Shown piece after piece: positions 26,857-36,442 of a DNA stretch of 64,000 nucleotides (positions within the stretch are counted from its first letter, which is position 1; each line of letters starts with the position of its first letter). Origin of the DNA: Ancylobacter novellus. GTDB lineage: Bacteria > Pseudomonadota > Alphaproteobacteria > Rhizobiales > Methylopilaceae. The DNA lies in NCBI GenBank assembly GCA_003241695.1, contig QFPN01000006.1, positions 248,001-312,000 of the forward strand. Direction: 5' to 3'. A program made the position numbers and the translations under genes. The notes under the pieces were generated by a model. That model was not told the origin of the DNA. It did no database searches and was given only the letters and a program-made list of their open reading frames with translations.

Positions 26857-26888
26857 TGGGCTAAGCCCGCTAACGATCTTGTCGAGCG

Positions 26889-28019
26889 ATGTCCCGCACC
26901 TGCTTCTACGAGACCCTCGAGGTCGATCGCACCGTCAGTGACGGCGAACTTAAGACCGCCTATCGCAAGGCCGCGATGCGCTGGCATCCTGACCGCAATC
27001 CCGGCGACGCTGCGGCGGAGACACGCTTCAAGGAGCTGAACGCCGCCTATGACTGCCTGAAGGACCCGCAAAAGCGCGCGGCCTACGATCGTTTCGGCCA
27101 TGCGGCCTTCGAGAACGGCATGGGCGGCGGCGGACGTGGGCAGGGGCCGGACATGTCGGACTTCATGTCCGACATCTTCGAGAGCTTCTTCGGCGACGGC
27201 CGCGGCCGCGGCGGCGGGCGTCAGTCGGGCGGTCGCGAGCGCGGCGCGGACCTGCGCTACAACATGGAGATCACGCTCGAGGACGCGTTTTCGGGCAAGA
27301 CCGCCCAGATCCGCATCCCGACCTCGATCTCCTGCGAGAGCTGCTCCGGCACCGGCGCGAAGCCCGGCTCCAAGCCCCGCCAGTGCCCGACCTGCGGCGG
27401 CGCCGGCAAAGTGCGGTCGAGCCAGGGCTTCTTCCTGATGGAGCGCACCTGCCCGGCCTGCCACGGCCGCGGCGAGATCATCGACGATCCCTGCGCCGAC
27501 TGCGCCGGGGCGGGCCGCGTCACCCGCGAGCGCACGCTCGAGGTCGCGATCCCGGCGGGCGTCGAGGACGGCACGCGCATCCGCCTCGCCGGCGAGGGCG
27601 AAGCGGGGCTGCGCGGCGGCCCGACCGGCGACCTCTACATCTTCCTGTCGATCGCGCCCCATCAGCTGTTCCAGCGCGACGGCGCCGATCTCTACTGCCG
27701 CGCGCCCATCCCGATGACGACGGCCGCGCTCGGCGGCTCGTTCGAGGCGCCGACCATCGACGGCGGCCGCACGCGGGTGAAGATCCCCGAGGGCGCGCAG
27801 ACCGGGATGCAGTTCCGCCTCAAGGGCAAGGGCATGCCGATCCTGCGCTCGAAGGAGTTCGGAGACATGTACATCCAGGCGACGGTGGAGATCCCGCAGC
27901 GCCTGACCCCGCGCCAGCGCCAATTGCTCGAGGAGTTCGCGCAGGAGTCGTCCGAGGCGAACCATCCGGAGACGAGCGGCTTCTTCTCGAAGGTCAAGGA
28001 ATTCTTCGGCGGCGCGTGA
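26889..28019 (+). CDS. dnaJ: Chaperone DnaJ (Hsp40)
   Basis: The 376-residue product is a type I DnaJ. The J domain (1-70) has the HPD motif in RWHPDRNPG. A Gly/Arg-rich region (~75-120) follows. The zinc domain has all four CxxCxGxG repeats: CESCSGTG, CPTCGGAG, CPACHGRG and CADCAGAG. The C-terminal substrate-binding domains complete it. It stimulates DnaK ATPase and delivers unfolded clients. Confidence 0.97.
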   Translation: MSRTCFYETLEVDRTVSDGELKTAYRKAAMRWHPDRNPGDAAAETRFKELNAAYDCLKDPQKRAAYDRFGHAAFENGMGGGGRGQGPDMSDFMSDIFESFFGDGRGRGGGRQSGGRERGADLRYNMEITLEDAFSGKTAQIRIPTSISCESCSGTGAKPGSKPRQCPTCGGAGKVRSSQGFFLMERTCPACHGRGEIIDDPCADCAGAGRVTRERTLEVAIPAGVEDGTRIRLAGEGEAGLRGGPTGDLYIFLSIAPHQLFQRDGADLYCRAPIPMTTAALGGSFEAPTIDGGRTRVKIPEGAQTGMQFRLKGKGMPILRSKEFGDMYIQATVEIPQRLTPRQRQLLEEFAQESSEANHPETSGFFSKVKEFFGGA

Positions 28020-28112
28020 CGCCAAGCCGCGCGCTGTGTGGCCGCCGGGCCATCGCCACGGCGGCCGCGACACGCTAAACAGCTCTTCCCGCCCTTGGAT
28101 TTTCAAGCGCCC

Positions 28113-28736
28113 ATGCTCGAACCCGCAAGACGAAACCCCCGGTTTCTCGAGCGCCGCGGCAAGCGGATCGATTTCACGGACGAAGCCAGGTTCCTGAAAT
28201 CCTGGTTCGACAAGCCGCTCGTGACCGGCGCGGTCAGTCCTTCGGGCAAGGCGCTCGCGCGCATGATGGCGCGCTATGTCGATCCCGCCCAGCCCGGCAT
28301 GGTGCTCGAGATCGGTCCCGGCACCGGCCCGGTGACGGAGGCGCTGCTCGAGCGCGGCGTCGCGCCCGAGCGGCTGGTGCTGATCGAGTTCAACACCGAG
28401 TTCGCCGATCTTCTGGAGCGCCGCTTTCCGGGCGTGACGGTCGTGCGCGGCGACGCCTATTCGGCGCGCGAGACGCTGCAGGGCCGGCTCCACGAACCGC
28501 TGATCGCGACCGTCTGCAGCCTGCCGCTGCTGACGAAGCCCGTGCGCCAGCGCGTCAACCTGCTCGATCAGTGCTTCGAGATGTCCCGGCCCGGCGCGCC
28601 CTTCATCCAGTTCACCTACGGCCTCGTGCCGCCGATCCCGCGCGAGGCGATCGGGCTGACGACCGCCGCCGGTTCGCCGCGCGTCTGGCTCAACCTGCCG
28701 CCGGCGCGGGTATGGATCTACCGCCGTCCGGCGTAA
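28113..28736 (+). CDS. PmtA-like phospholipid N-methyltransferase
   Basis: The 207-residue product has a methyltransferase fold with LEIGPGTGPVT as SAM-binding motif I and a short LIEFNTEFADLLE strand-2 region. The layout, with an N-terminal FLKSWFDKPLVTGAVSPSGK segment, resembles the small phosphatidylethanolamine N-methyltransferase PmtA of Rhizobiales, which makes phosphatidylcholine. It also resembles rRNA-dimethylase-like relatives, so the substrate is not certain. The ATG at 28113 was chosen; a GTG at 28038 would add 25 unlikely residues. It lies 94 nt after dnaJ and is convergent with eutC. Confidence 0.65.
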   Translation: MLEPARRNPRFLERRGKRIDFTDEARFLKSWFDKPLVTGAVSPSGKALARMMARYVDPAQPGMVLEIGPGTGPVTEALLERGVAPERLVLIEFNTEFADLLERRFPGVTVVRGDAYSARETLQGRLHEPLIATVCSLPLLTKPVRQRVNLLDQCFEMSRPGAPFIQFTYGLVPPIPREAIGLTTAAGSPRVWLNLPPARVWIYRRPA

Positions 28737-28745
28737 TCCGGCGTC

Positions 28746-29528
28746 TCAGTCCGAGGCGATCCGGAGGTCGTCCTTCGGCGGCGCCAGCGCGTCGACGTCG
28801 TCCTTCAGCTTGACGCCGGTGAGGCCGAGCCGCAGCGCGGCGTTGGCGAGCCAGACGAGCTTGTCGGCGGCGAGCGCGTAGGACAGCCCGCCCTTGCCGT
28901 GGACGTTGGAGATGCAGTTGCGTTCGTGGTCGCGGCGGCCCCGCCGCGGCGCGAAGGTGAGGTAGACGCCAAGGCTCTCCGCGACCGACAGGCCCGGCCG
29001 CTCGCCGATCAGCACCGCGACGAGCTTCGCTCCGAGCCTCTCGCCGACGTCGTCCCCGAGCGCGACCCGGGCCTGGCTCGCGACCACGACGGGGGCGACC
29101 GTCAGGCCGCCGATCCGCTCCATGCAGGCATGCACGAGATTGGCGGCGTGAAGCTGCACGGCCGTCGCCGAAAGGCCGTCGGCGACCACGAAGGCGAGGT
29201 CGCAGCCGGTCTCGATTCCGTCGAGCGCCGAGCCGTCGGCGAGCCGGCGGCCAAGGTCGGGACGGCGCAGATAGGTCGGGCGGTCGGGCGCTTCGCTTGC
29301 GACGCGAACGGTCTTCAGCGGCTTCAGCGCCGCTTCGAGCAGATCGAGGTCTAGCGGCGTATGCACCGCGTCGCGCGCCTTGGCGTGGGCGTGCTGGAAC
29401 TCGAGCACCGCGGGAAGCGGCATGGCGTCGCCCGAGCGGCCGAGGCCGACGCGCGCGGACGTCGCGGCGCGGAGCGCGCCCCAGGGGTCGGAGGGTTTTG
29501 GGTCGGATGATTTGGCGAGATCGTCCAC
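28746..29528 (-). CDS. eutC: Ethanolamine ammonia-lyase small subunit
   Basis: The 260-residue product matches EutC, the small subunit of adenosylcobalamin-dependent ethanolamine ammonia-lyase, which splits ethanolamine into acetaldehyde and ammonia. The recognisable stretches are FQHAHAKARDAVH, LAFVVADGLSATAVQ and the C-terminal RNCISNVHGKGGL segment. The GTG at 29528 has a GAGGGAG ribosome-binding site. It starts 11 nt after the eutB stop, so the two are co-transcribed. No microcompartment genes are present. Confidence 0.93.
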   Translation of the reverse strand: MDDLAKSSDPKPSDPWGALRAATSARVGLGRSGDAMPLPAVLEFQHAHAKARDAVHTPLDLDLLEAALKPLKTVRVASEAPDRPTYLRRPDLGRRLADGSALDGIETGCDLAFVVADGLSATAVQLHAANLVHACMERIGGLTVAPVVVASQARVALGDDVGERLGAKLVAVLIGERPGLSVAESLGVYLTFAPRRGRRDHERNCISNVHGKGGLSYALAADKLVWLANAALRLGLTGVKLKDDVDALAPPKDDLRIASD

Positions 29529-29539
29529 GGTCCGCTCCC

Positions 29540-30937
29540 TCAGGCCACGAGGCTCGGATGGTCGAGCAGGCGGGAGACCCGCGGATCCCTCAGGCCGAGT
29601 TCGCGGATGCGGCCCTCGGGCGTCTTCATGTCCATGCGCTCGAGCCAGGCCTCGAACTCCGGGGCCGCCTTCACCCCGAGCGTCGAGCGCAGATAGAGCA
29701 CGTCGTGGAACGACAGGCTCTGATAATTGAGCATGATGTCGTCCGAGCCCGGCACCGCGATCAGGAAGGTGCAGCCCGCGACGGTGAGCAGCGTCATCAG
29801 GCCGTCCATGTCGTCCTGGTCGGCTTCGGCGTGGTTCGTGTAGCAGACGTCGCAGCCCATCGGCAGGCCGAGCAGCTTTCCGCAGAAATGGTCCTCCAGC
29901 CCGGCCCGGATGATCTGCTTGCCGTCGTAGAGATATTCCGGCCCGATGAATCCCACGACCGTGTTGACGAGCAGCGGCTCGTAGGCGCGGGCGACCGCAT
30001 AGGCGCGCGCCTCCATGGTCTGCTGGTCGACGCCGTGATGGGCGTCGGCGGAAAGCGCCGAGCCCTGTCCGGTCTCGAAATACATGACGTTGTCGCCGAT
30101 CGTGCCGCGCTTCAGCGAGAGGCCGGCTTCCCGCGCCTCCTTCAGCACCGCGAGGTCGACGCCGAAGGAGCGGTTGGCGGCCTCCGAGCCCGCGATCGAC
30201 TGGAACACGAGGTCGACGGGCGCGCCGCGGTTCATGATCTCGATCGCGTTGGTGACGTGGGTCAGCACGCAGGTCTGCGCCGGGATGTCGTAATGTCGGC
30301 GGAGTTCGTCCAGCATCTCCATCAGCGCGATCGCGTTCGGCACGTTGTCGGTCGCTGGGTTGATGCCGATGACCGCGTCGCCGACCCCGTAGAGCAGACC
30401 GTCGAGCACCGAGACCGCGACGCCGCGCAAATCGTCCGTCGGGTGGTTGGGCTGCAGCCGCGTGCCGAGCCGGCCTTCGAGGCCGAGGGTCGTGCGGAAG
30501 GCGGTGACGACCCGGCGCTTCTTCGCGACCGCGATCAGGTCCTGGTTGCGCATCAGCTTGGAGGCGGCGGCGACCATTTCGGGCGTGAGGCCGGGCGAGA
30601 CCGCCTCGAGCGCGGCGGCGTCGGTCTCGTGGGACAGCAGCCAGTCGCGAAAGCCGCCGACGGTGAGATGGGCCACGGGCGCGAAGGCCGCGGCGTCGTG
30701 GCCGTCGACGATGAGGCGGGTGACCTCGTCGTCCTCGTAAGGAACGACCGCCTCCGACAGGAACCGCTTCAACGGCAGGTCGGCGAGGACGTAGCGCGCG
30801 GCGATCCGCTCGGCGTCTGTCTCGGCGGCGAGCCCCGCAAGCTCGTCGCCGGAGCGGCGCGGGGAGGCCTTGGCCAGAACGTCCTTCAGGTCGTCGAAGA
30901 CGTGGCGTTCCCCGCCGAGATCGCAGCTCAGGGACAT
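29540..30937 (-). CDS. eutB: Ethanolamine ammonia-lyase large subunit
   Basis: The 465-residue product is EutB, the catalytic large subunit of ethanolamine ammonia-lyase, with length and segments typical of the family (GINPATDNVPNAIALME, VDLVFQSIAGSEAANRSFG, YNFG-free TIM-barrel region, and GCDVCYTNHAEADQDDMDG). It holds the radical chemistry on cobalamin with EutC. The ATG at 30937 follows a GGGAGAAAG ribosome-binding site. The upstream 139 nt show no cobalamin riboswitch (no conserved B12 box). Confidence 0.95.
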   Translation of the reverse strand: MSLSCDLGGERHVFDDLKDVLAKASPRRSGDELAGLAAETDAERIAARYVLADLPLKRFLSEAVVPYEDDEVTRLIVDGHDAAAFAPVAHLTVGGFRDWLLSHETDAAALEAVSPGLTPEMVAAASKLMRNQDLIAVAKKRRVVTAFRTTLGLEGRLGTRLQPNHPTDDLRGVAVSVLDGLLYGVGDAVIGINPATDNVPNAIALMEMLDELRRHYDIPAQTCVLTHVTNAIEIMNRGAPVDLVFQSIAGSEAANRSFGVDLAVLKEAREAGLSLKRGTIGDNVMYFETGQGSALSADAHHGVDQQTMEARAYAVARAYEPLLVNTVVGFIGPEYLYDGKQIIRAGLEDHFCGKLLGLPMGCDVCYTNHAEADQDDMDGLMTLLTVAGCTFLIAVPGSDDIMLNYQSLSFHDVLYLRSTLGVKAAPEFEAWLERMDMKTPEGRIRELGLRDPRVSRLLDHPSLVA

Positions 30938-31076
30938 GACCGGCTTTCTCCCGCCCTTCTTGCGCCAAGTGCTTACGCCGGCAAGCAAGCGGCGGTCCAG
31001 ATGCGGTCAGGCCGGTCCGCCTTGCGCGAGGCGCGGAAACGTCGTCCGTTGAAAGCGTTCTTCGCGGGCAAAATTG

Positions 31077-32087
31077 TTAACCGGCGCCGCGGCGTTGGGC
31101 AACCGACGCCGTGGGCCCTCCACGCGCCGCGCGGGCGCGCGGATGGAAGGTCGCGTGGATCGCCGTCAGCCGCGCGGCGTCGACCTCGGTGTAGATCTGT
31201 GTGGTCGAGAGACTGGCGTGGCCGAGCAGTTCCTGGATCGTCCTCAGATCGCCGCCTCGGCCGAGCAGATGCGTCGCGAAGGAGTGGCGAAGCGCGTGCG
31301 GCGTCGCAGTGTCGGGCAGGCCGAGCGCGCCGCGCATCCGCGCGACCGCCGCCTGGACGAGGCGCGGATTGAGCGGCCCGCCCTTCACGCCGACGAACAG
31401 CGGACCTTCGGGCGCGAGCGGAAGCGGGCACTGGCCGAGATAGGCCTGCACCGCGGCCTGCACCGCGGGGATCGCGGGAAGCTGCCGGCGCTTGCCGCCC
31501 TTGCCGGTGACCTCGATGCGGTCGACGCCCGCGACCGGCGCCTCGCGGCGCGTCAGCGAGAGCGCTTCTGAGATGCGCAGCCCGCAGCCGTAGAGCAGCG
31601 TGAGCACCGCGGCGTCGCGCGCCAGAACCCATTGCGGTCGCTCCTCGCCGGCGCGTTCGTCGGGGTCGGTCAGGCGGAGCGCCGCGGCGACCGGCACGGG
31701 CTTCGGCAGGCTGCGCGCGATCTTGGGGCTGCGGACGCCCGCGAAGGCCGAGACCTCGCCGCGGCCTGTCCGCGCGAGATGACGGGCGAAGGAGCGCGCG
31801 GCGGCGAGAGCGCGCATCAGCGTGCGGCTCGAAATCTCGTCCGCGCGGCGCGCCGCCATGAAGGCGCGGACGTCCCGCGGCTTCAACCCGGCGAGATCGG
31901 CGACCGACGGCGCGGCGCCGAGGTGTTCCGCAAGGAAGCGCAGCAGGAAGCGCACGTCGCGGCCGTAGGCCTCGACGGTGTTCGGGCTGAGCCGCCGCTC
32001 GGCGCCCAGCCGCTGGAGCCAGTCGGCGTAGGCCGCCCGGACGTCGTCGGCGGCGGGCAGCAGGGTCTCGGCGAGGCTCGCGCTCAT
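31077..32087 (-). CDS. xerC: Tyrosine recombinase XerC
   Basis: The 336-residue product is a tyrosine recombinase with all catalytic residues in place: Arg171 (GLRISEAL), Lys196 (TGKGGK), His264 and Arg267 (HALRHSF), His290 (LGHASLS) and the nucleophile Tyr299 (IYTEVD). Together with XerD it resolves chromosome dimers at dif. The length is about 30 residues more than E. coli XerC. It follows fsa on the same strand and lies near priA, the arrangement known in Rhizobiales, so it is the housekeeping enzyme, not a mobile-element integrase. Confidence 0.93.
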   Translation of the reverse strand: MSASLAETLLPAADDVRAAYADWLQRLGAERRLSPNTVEAYGRDVRFLLRFLAEHLGAAPSVADLAGLKPRDVRAFMAARRADEISSRTLMRALAAARSFARHLARTGRGEVSAFAGVRSPKIARSLPKPVPVAAALRLTDPDERAGEERPQWVLARDAAVLTLLYGCGLRISEALSLTRREAPVAGVDRIEVTGKGGKRRQLPAIPAVQAAVQAYLGQCPLPLAPEGPLFVGVKGGPLNPRLVQAAVARMRGALGLPDTATPHALRHSFATHLLGRGGDLRTIQELLGHASLSTTQIYTEVDAARLTAIHATFHPRARAARGGPTASVAQRRGAG

Positions 32088-32140
32088 GACGGCGAGCCTA
32101 GGCCCGCCGCCTTAATCGCGCGTATGCGTCGGGCCGGACC

Positions 32141-32797
32141 TTATGCGATGGTCTGGCCGGTCTTCGCCCAGTCGGCCACGAACTGCTCGAGCCCCTTGTC
32201 GGTCAGCGGATGCTTGACGAGGCTCTTGAGCGTGGAGGGCGGAATGGTGGCGACGTCGGCCCCGGCCTTGGCCGCGTCCTTGACGTGGTTCACGGTCCGG
32301 ATCGAGGCGGCGAGGATCTCGGTCGCGAACTCCGGATAGTTATCGTAGATCGTGCGGATGTCCTGGATCAGCTCCATGCCGTCGATCCCGGCGTCGTCGA
32401 GCCGGCCGACGAAGGGCGACACGAAGGTCGCGCCGGCCTTGGCTGCGAGCAGCGCCTGCGGGGCCGAGAAGCAGAGCGTGACGTTCACCATCGTGCCGTC
32501 GGCGGTGAGCGTGCGGCAGGCCTTCAGCCCGTCCCAGGTCAGCGGCACCTTGACCGCGACGTTGTCGGCGATCTTCCGAAGAATCTCGGCCTGGCTCATT
32601 ATCTCGGCGTAGTCGGTCGCGCTGACCTCGGCCGAGACCGGGCCGTCGACCACCTCGCAGATCTCGGCGATGATCTCCTTGAACGGCCGGTTGGCCTTGA
32701 GCACCAGCGAGGGATTGGTGGTGACGCCGTCGAGCACGCCCATCTCGGCGAGTTCGCGGATCTCCGTCACGTCGGCGGTGTCGACGAAAAACTTCAT
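32141..32797 (-). CDS. fsa: Fructose-6-phosphate aldolase / transaldolase-like
   Basis: The 218-residue product belongs to the small transaldolase/FSA family. The Schiff-base lysine is Lys83 in AVKVPLTWDG, and TTNPSLVLK (26-34) is the other family hallmark. It could act as fructose-6-phosphate aldolase or as transaldolase in the pentose phosphate and one-carbon pathways; sequence cannot separate these. It precedes xerC by 53 nt on the minus strand. Confidence 0.9.
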   Translation of the reverse strand: MKFFVDTADVTEIRELAEMGVLDGVTTNPSLVLKANRPFKEIIAEICEVVDGPVSAEVSATDYAEIMSQAEILRKIADNVAVKVPLTWDGLKACRTLTADGTMVNVTLCFSAPQALLAAKAGATFVSPFVGRLDDAGIDGMELIQDIRTIYDNYPEFATEILAASIRTVNHVKDAAKAGADVATIPPSTLKSLVKHPLTDKGLEQFVADWAKTGQTIA

Positions 32798-32959
32798 CGC
32801 TGAAGGATCCTTGAGTGATCGATTGGTCTTGAAGCGTCGTGCGCCCCGCCGTCCTCAAGTGGCGCGGCGGCGTCGGATGCGCAAGCGCGTCGTCGCCGTC
32901 CGGGGTCTTTTCCCGAAGAACCGCGGCGTGACGGACAATCGAAAAGGCCGGCGACGGCT

Positions 32960-34108
32960 TCAGGCGGTCTCCCGAGCGTGAACGGCGGCTTCCATGGCGA
33001 TGGGGCGGAACGCCTGCGCCAGCGCGAGGTCCACCTTTCCCGCCATGCCGCAGAGAATGCCGTAGGCCTCGTCTCCGCCGAACGGCTTCTTGTAGGGCCG
33101 CCGCTCGATCAGCGCGGCGAAGATGTCGCAAACCGTGACGAGGCGCACGAGGTCCGGAATGCGGGCGGCGGGCAGCCTGTCGGGATAGCCGGATCCGTCG
33201 AGCGCTTCGTGGTGCGAGCGGACCACCGCGAGAACCTCGTCCGCGTGACCCTGCCCCTGCAGCATCTCGAAGCCGATCACGGGATGGGCGTTCATCGTCG
33301 CGCGTTCTTCGTCGGTAAGGCGGTCCGGCTTGTTGAGGATTTCGATCGGGATCCGCGACTTGCCGACGTCGTGGAGCAACGCGGCGTCGGTGAGCCGCTG
33401 CGCGTCGACGCTGCGGAAGCCGAGACTCATCGAGAAGGCCGCCGCCAGTCCCGCGACCAGCATGCAGTGCTGGTGCGTCGCGTCGTCGAAGCGCCAGATC
33501 ATCTCCAGCATCGCGCGCACGCCGAGATCGCGGAGGGCGGTCTCGATGAAGCTGCTGCACGACGAGACCATCGCGGGCGAGACGTCCTTGCCGCCGCGGG
33601 CCGCCTTGAAGATGGAGAAAAAGGCGTCGTCGGCCTGCAAGAGGGCGCTCGGCGCCGGCGGTGTCCGGATCAGCGCCAGGAGCGCGCTTTCAAGTTCCTG
33701 CACGCCGCGCTGCGGAGCGATAGCCTTCGTCGCGCCAAGCGCGTTGGCCTGAAGATGCTCCCGCGACGTGTCCTGATCGAGCAGGCAGTAATAGGGCAGA
33801 CTCTTCGCCCACCGTTCGTCGAGGCGGTCCCGGATCCACTCCACCTTGTCCGCGGCGTTCAGGCTGACGTCGCTGACGATCGCTCGCACGCGTCGCGATT
33901 TGTCGATCCGGCAGGGCTCGGAGCCGAAAGGCGCGATCACGAAGCGGGCGTTCACCCGTCGCATCGCCTTGGCGAGCTCGGAACTCCGCGACGGGTCATC
34001 GGACAGAAGGACGATCATGGATTTCGTCGCGAGCGGGAGTTGCGACAAGGAGGTTTCGTTGACTGGCGCGCCGCGGCTGAACGCGGCTTGAGCAGGCATC
34101 GATAGCAT
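32960..34108 (-). CDS. HD-GYP domain protein with receiver-like N-terminus
   Basis: The 382-residue product has a degenerate receiver-like domain (~30-150) and a C-terminal HD-GYP phosphodiesterase domain: LLHDVGKSRIP gives the HD pair, and HHEALDGSGYP matches HHExxDGxGYP in full. HD-GYP proteins hydrolyse cyclic di-GMP and so control motility, biofilm and virulence states. The ATG at 34108 has an AGAGG ribosome-binding site 4 nt before it; in-frame starts further upstream lack one. It is divergent from priA. Confidence 0.8.
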   Translation of the reverse strand: MLSMPAQAAFSRGAPVNETSLSQLPLATKSMIVLLSDDPSRSSELAKAMRRVNARFVIAPFGSEPCRIDKSRRVRAIVSDVSLNAADKVEWIRDRLDERWAKSLPYYCLLDQDTSREHLQANALGATKAIAPQRGVQELESALLALIRTPPAPSALLQADDAFFSIFKAARGGKDVSPAMVSSCSSFIETALRDLGVRAMLEMIWRFDDATHQHCMLVAGLAAAFSMSLGFRSVDAQRLTDAALLHDVGKSRIPIEILNKPDRLTDEERATMNAHPVIGFEMLQGQGHADEVLAVVRSHHEALDGSGYPDRLPAARIPDLVRLVTVCDIFAALIERRPYKKPFGGDEAYGILCGMAGKVDLALAQAFRPIAMEAAVHARETA

Positions 34109-34254
34109 CGGGCCTCTAACAATTCGTATTCGCATCAAGAAATGACGGCTGTCTGATCGTCGGAAGGCGGATTGACCGCAGCGCGCTTCCTCTTGACGCG
34201 GCGCGCTCTTGCGCGGAAGAGCGTCCCGACCCCGCGTCGACCGAAAGCCCGCGA

Positions 34255-36426
34255 ATGCCGCTCGATACCGTCGAGGTGCTGCTCCCCGTCGCCCTCGACC
34301 GGACGCTCACTTATGCGCTGCCCGACGGGCTCGAGGCCGCACCGGGCGACGTGGTGGTGGCGCCGCTCGGCGGCCGGGCGAGCGTCGGCGTGGTCTGGGA
34401 CGGGGCCGGCGTCGTGGTCGAAGGCGTGCGGCTCAAGCCGGTTTCCGGCCGTGTCGCGGCTCCGCCGCTGCCGACGGGGATGCGCCGCTTCGTCGACTGG
34501 GTCGCGGACTATACGCTCGCGCCGCGGGGGCAGGTGCTGCGCATGGCTCTCCGCGGCCTTGCGGGCGACGAGAAGCCGCTCGAACCGAAGACCGGGGTGC
34601 GCGCGACCGGCGCCCAGCCGTCCCGCCGGACCCCGGCGCGCGACAGGGTTCTGGCCGTGGCCTCCGACGGCGGAATCCGGGCGAAACCGCGCCTCGCCGA
34701 GGCCGCAGGCGTCTCGTCGTCGGTGATCGACGGGCTTCTGGCCGAGGGCGCGTTGGAGCCCGCGCCGCTTCCGCTTCCGCCGCCGCCCGCACAGCCAGAT
34801 CCGGAGCGTCCCGGCCCGGCGCTGTCGCCGCATCAGGCTCACGCCGCGGAGGCGCTGCGCCGCGCGGTCGCGCACGGTCAGTTCCGCACCGTGCTGCTCG
34901 ACGGCGTGACCGGCTCGGGCAAGACGGAGGTCTATTGCGAGGCCGTGGCCGAGGCGCTGCGGCGCGGCCGGCAGGCGCTGGTGCTCGCCCCCGAAATCGC
35001 GCTCACGGTGCCGTTCCTCGACAGGTTCGCCCGGCGCTTCGGCGCCCGGCCCGCGGTCTGGCACGCGAGCGTCGGCGAGAAGGGCCGCGAGGCGGTGCGA
35101 CGGGGCGTGGCGGACGGTTCCGTCAAGGCCGTGGTCGCCGCGCGCTCGGGCCTGTTTCTGCCGTTCAGGAGCCTCGGCCTGATCGTCGTCGACGAGGAGC
35201 ACGACGCCGCCTACAAGCAGGAGGACGGCGTCTGCTACAACGCCCGCGACATGGCGGTGGTGCGGGGCCGCATCGAGGGCGCGGCGGTGGTGCTGGCGTC
35301 AGCCACGCCCTCGCTCGAGACCCGCCTCAACGCCGATCGCGGCCGCTACGCGCGGCTCGTGCTGCCGGGCCGCTTCGGCGACAGGGCGATGCCCGAAATC
35401 GCCGCGATCGACATGCGCAAAGCCGGCCCCGCCCGCGGCGAGTGGCTCGCGCCGCGCCTCGTCTCCGCGATGGCCGAGACGCTCGAGCGCGGCGAGCAGG
35501 CGCTGCTGTTCCTCAACCGCCGGGGCTACGCGCCGCTGACGCTCTGCCGGCGGTGCGGCCACCGCATGAAATGTCCGAACTGCGCCGCGTGGCTTGTCGA
35601 GCACCGGTTCCGCGGCGCGCTCGTCTGCCACCATTGCGGCCATTCGGGGCCGACCCCGACGGCGTGCCCCGCCTGCGGCGCGGAGGACTCGCTGGCGGCG
35701 ATCGGCCCCGGCGTCGAGCGCATCCGCGACGAGGCGGCCTCGCGCTTTCCGGATGCGCGCGTCTCCATCCTGTCGAGCGACGTCATGGGAGGCGGCGAGC
35801 GTCTGGCGTCCGAGCTCGACGCCATCGAGCGGGGACAGGTCGACGTGGTGATCGGCACCCAGATGGTCACCAAGGGCCATCATTTCCCGAAGCTGACGCT
35901 CGTCGGCGCGGTCGACGCCGATTTCGCGCTCGGCGCCGCCGATCCGCGCGCCGCGGAGCGCACCTTCCAGATGCTGCAGCAGGTGACGGGCCGCGCCGGG
36001 CGCGGCGAGCGGCCCGGCCGGGCGCTGCTCCAGACCTTCGATCCGGACCATCCGGCGATTCGCGCGCTGGTCTCGGGCGACCGCGAGGGCTTCTATGCGA
36101 TCGAGGCGGCGTCGCGCGAAGCCGCCATGATGCCGCCCTTCGGCCGCCTCGCCGCGGCGATCGTGTCGGCGCCGACGCGCGAGGCCGCGGAAGTTCATGC
36201 GCGGGCGCTGGCGCGGGCCGCGCCGAAGGTCGAGGGCGTCAGGGTGCTGGGGCCGGCCGAAGCGCCGCTCGCCATGGTGCGGGGGCGCCATCGCTTTCGC
36301 CTGCTCGCCCAGTCGCCGCGCGTCTTCGACCTGCCGGCCTACATGCGCGACTGGCTGCGCGCCGCGCCCGATCCGCGCGGCGGCGTGAGGGTGGCGATCG
36401 ACGTCGATCCGCAGAGCTTCGTGTGA
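34255..36426 (+). CDS. priA: Primosomal protein N' (PriA helicase)
   Basis: The 723-residue product is the replication-restart helicase PriA. After a DNA-binding domain (~1-200), the helicase has GVTGSGKT (217-224) and DEEH (313-316). The cysteine cluster CRRCGHRMKCPNC, then CHHCGHSGPTPTACPACG, binds zinc. The last third has TKGHHFPKLTLVGAVDAD and QVTGRAGRG. It reloads the replisome at stalled forks. Its C-terminal gene neighbour is convergent (16 nt between stops). Confidence 0.95.
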   Translation: MPLDTVEVLLPVALDRTLTYALPDGLEAAPGDVVVAPLGGRASVGVVWDGAGVVVEGVRLKPVSGRVAAPPLPTGMRRFVDWVADYTLAPRGQVLRMALRGLAGDEKPLEPKTGVRATGAQPSRRTPARDRVLAVASDGGIRAKPRLAEAAGVSSSVIDGLLAEGALEPAPLPLPPPPAQPDPERPGPALSPHQAHAAEALRRAVAHGQFRTVLLDGVTGSGKTEVYCEAVAEALRRGRQALVLAPEIALTVPFLDRFARRFGARPAVWHASVGEKGREAVRRGVADGSVKAVVAARSGLFLPFRSLGLIVVDEEHDAAYKQEDGVCYNARDMAVVRGRIEGAAVVLASATPSLETRLNADRGRYARLVLPGRFGDRAMPEIAAIDMRKAGPARGEWLAPRLVSAMAETLERGEQALLFLNRRGYAPLTLCRRCGHRMKCPNCAAWLVEHRFRGALVCHHCGHSGPTPTACPACGAEDSLAAIGPGVERIRDEAASRFPDARVSILSSDVMGGGERLASELDAIERGQVDVVIGTQMVTKGHHFPKLTLVGAVDADFALGAADPRAAERTFQMLQQVTGRAGRGERPGRALLQTFDPDHPAIRALVSGDREGFYAIEAASREAAMMPPFGRLAAAIVSAPTREAAEVHARALARAAPKVEGVRVLGPAEAPLAMVRGRHRFRLLAQSPRVFDLPAYMRDWLRAAPDPRGGVRVAIDVDPQSFV

Positions 36427-36442
36427 ACGGCCCGGCGCGGGA

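Noticed and set aside
30938..31076. Cobalamin riboswitch before eutB
   Set aside because: No B12 box or pairing pattern is visible in these 139 nt.
31077..32087. XerC as integrase of the accessory island
   Set aside because: It has the housekeeping XerC context (fsa, priA) and is 10 kb from the island edge.
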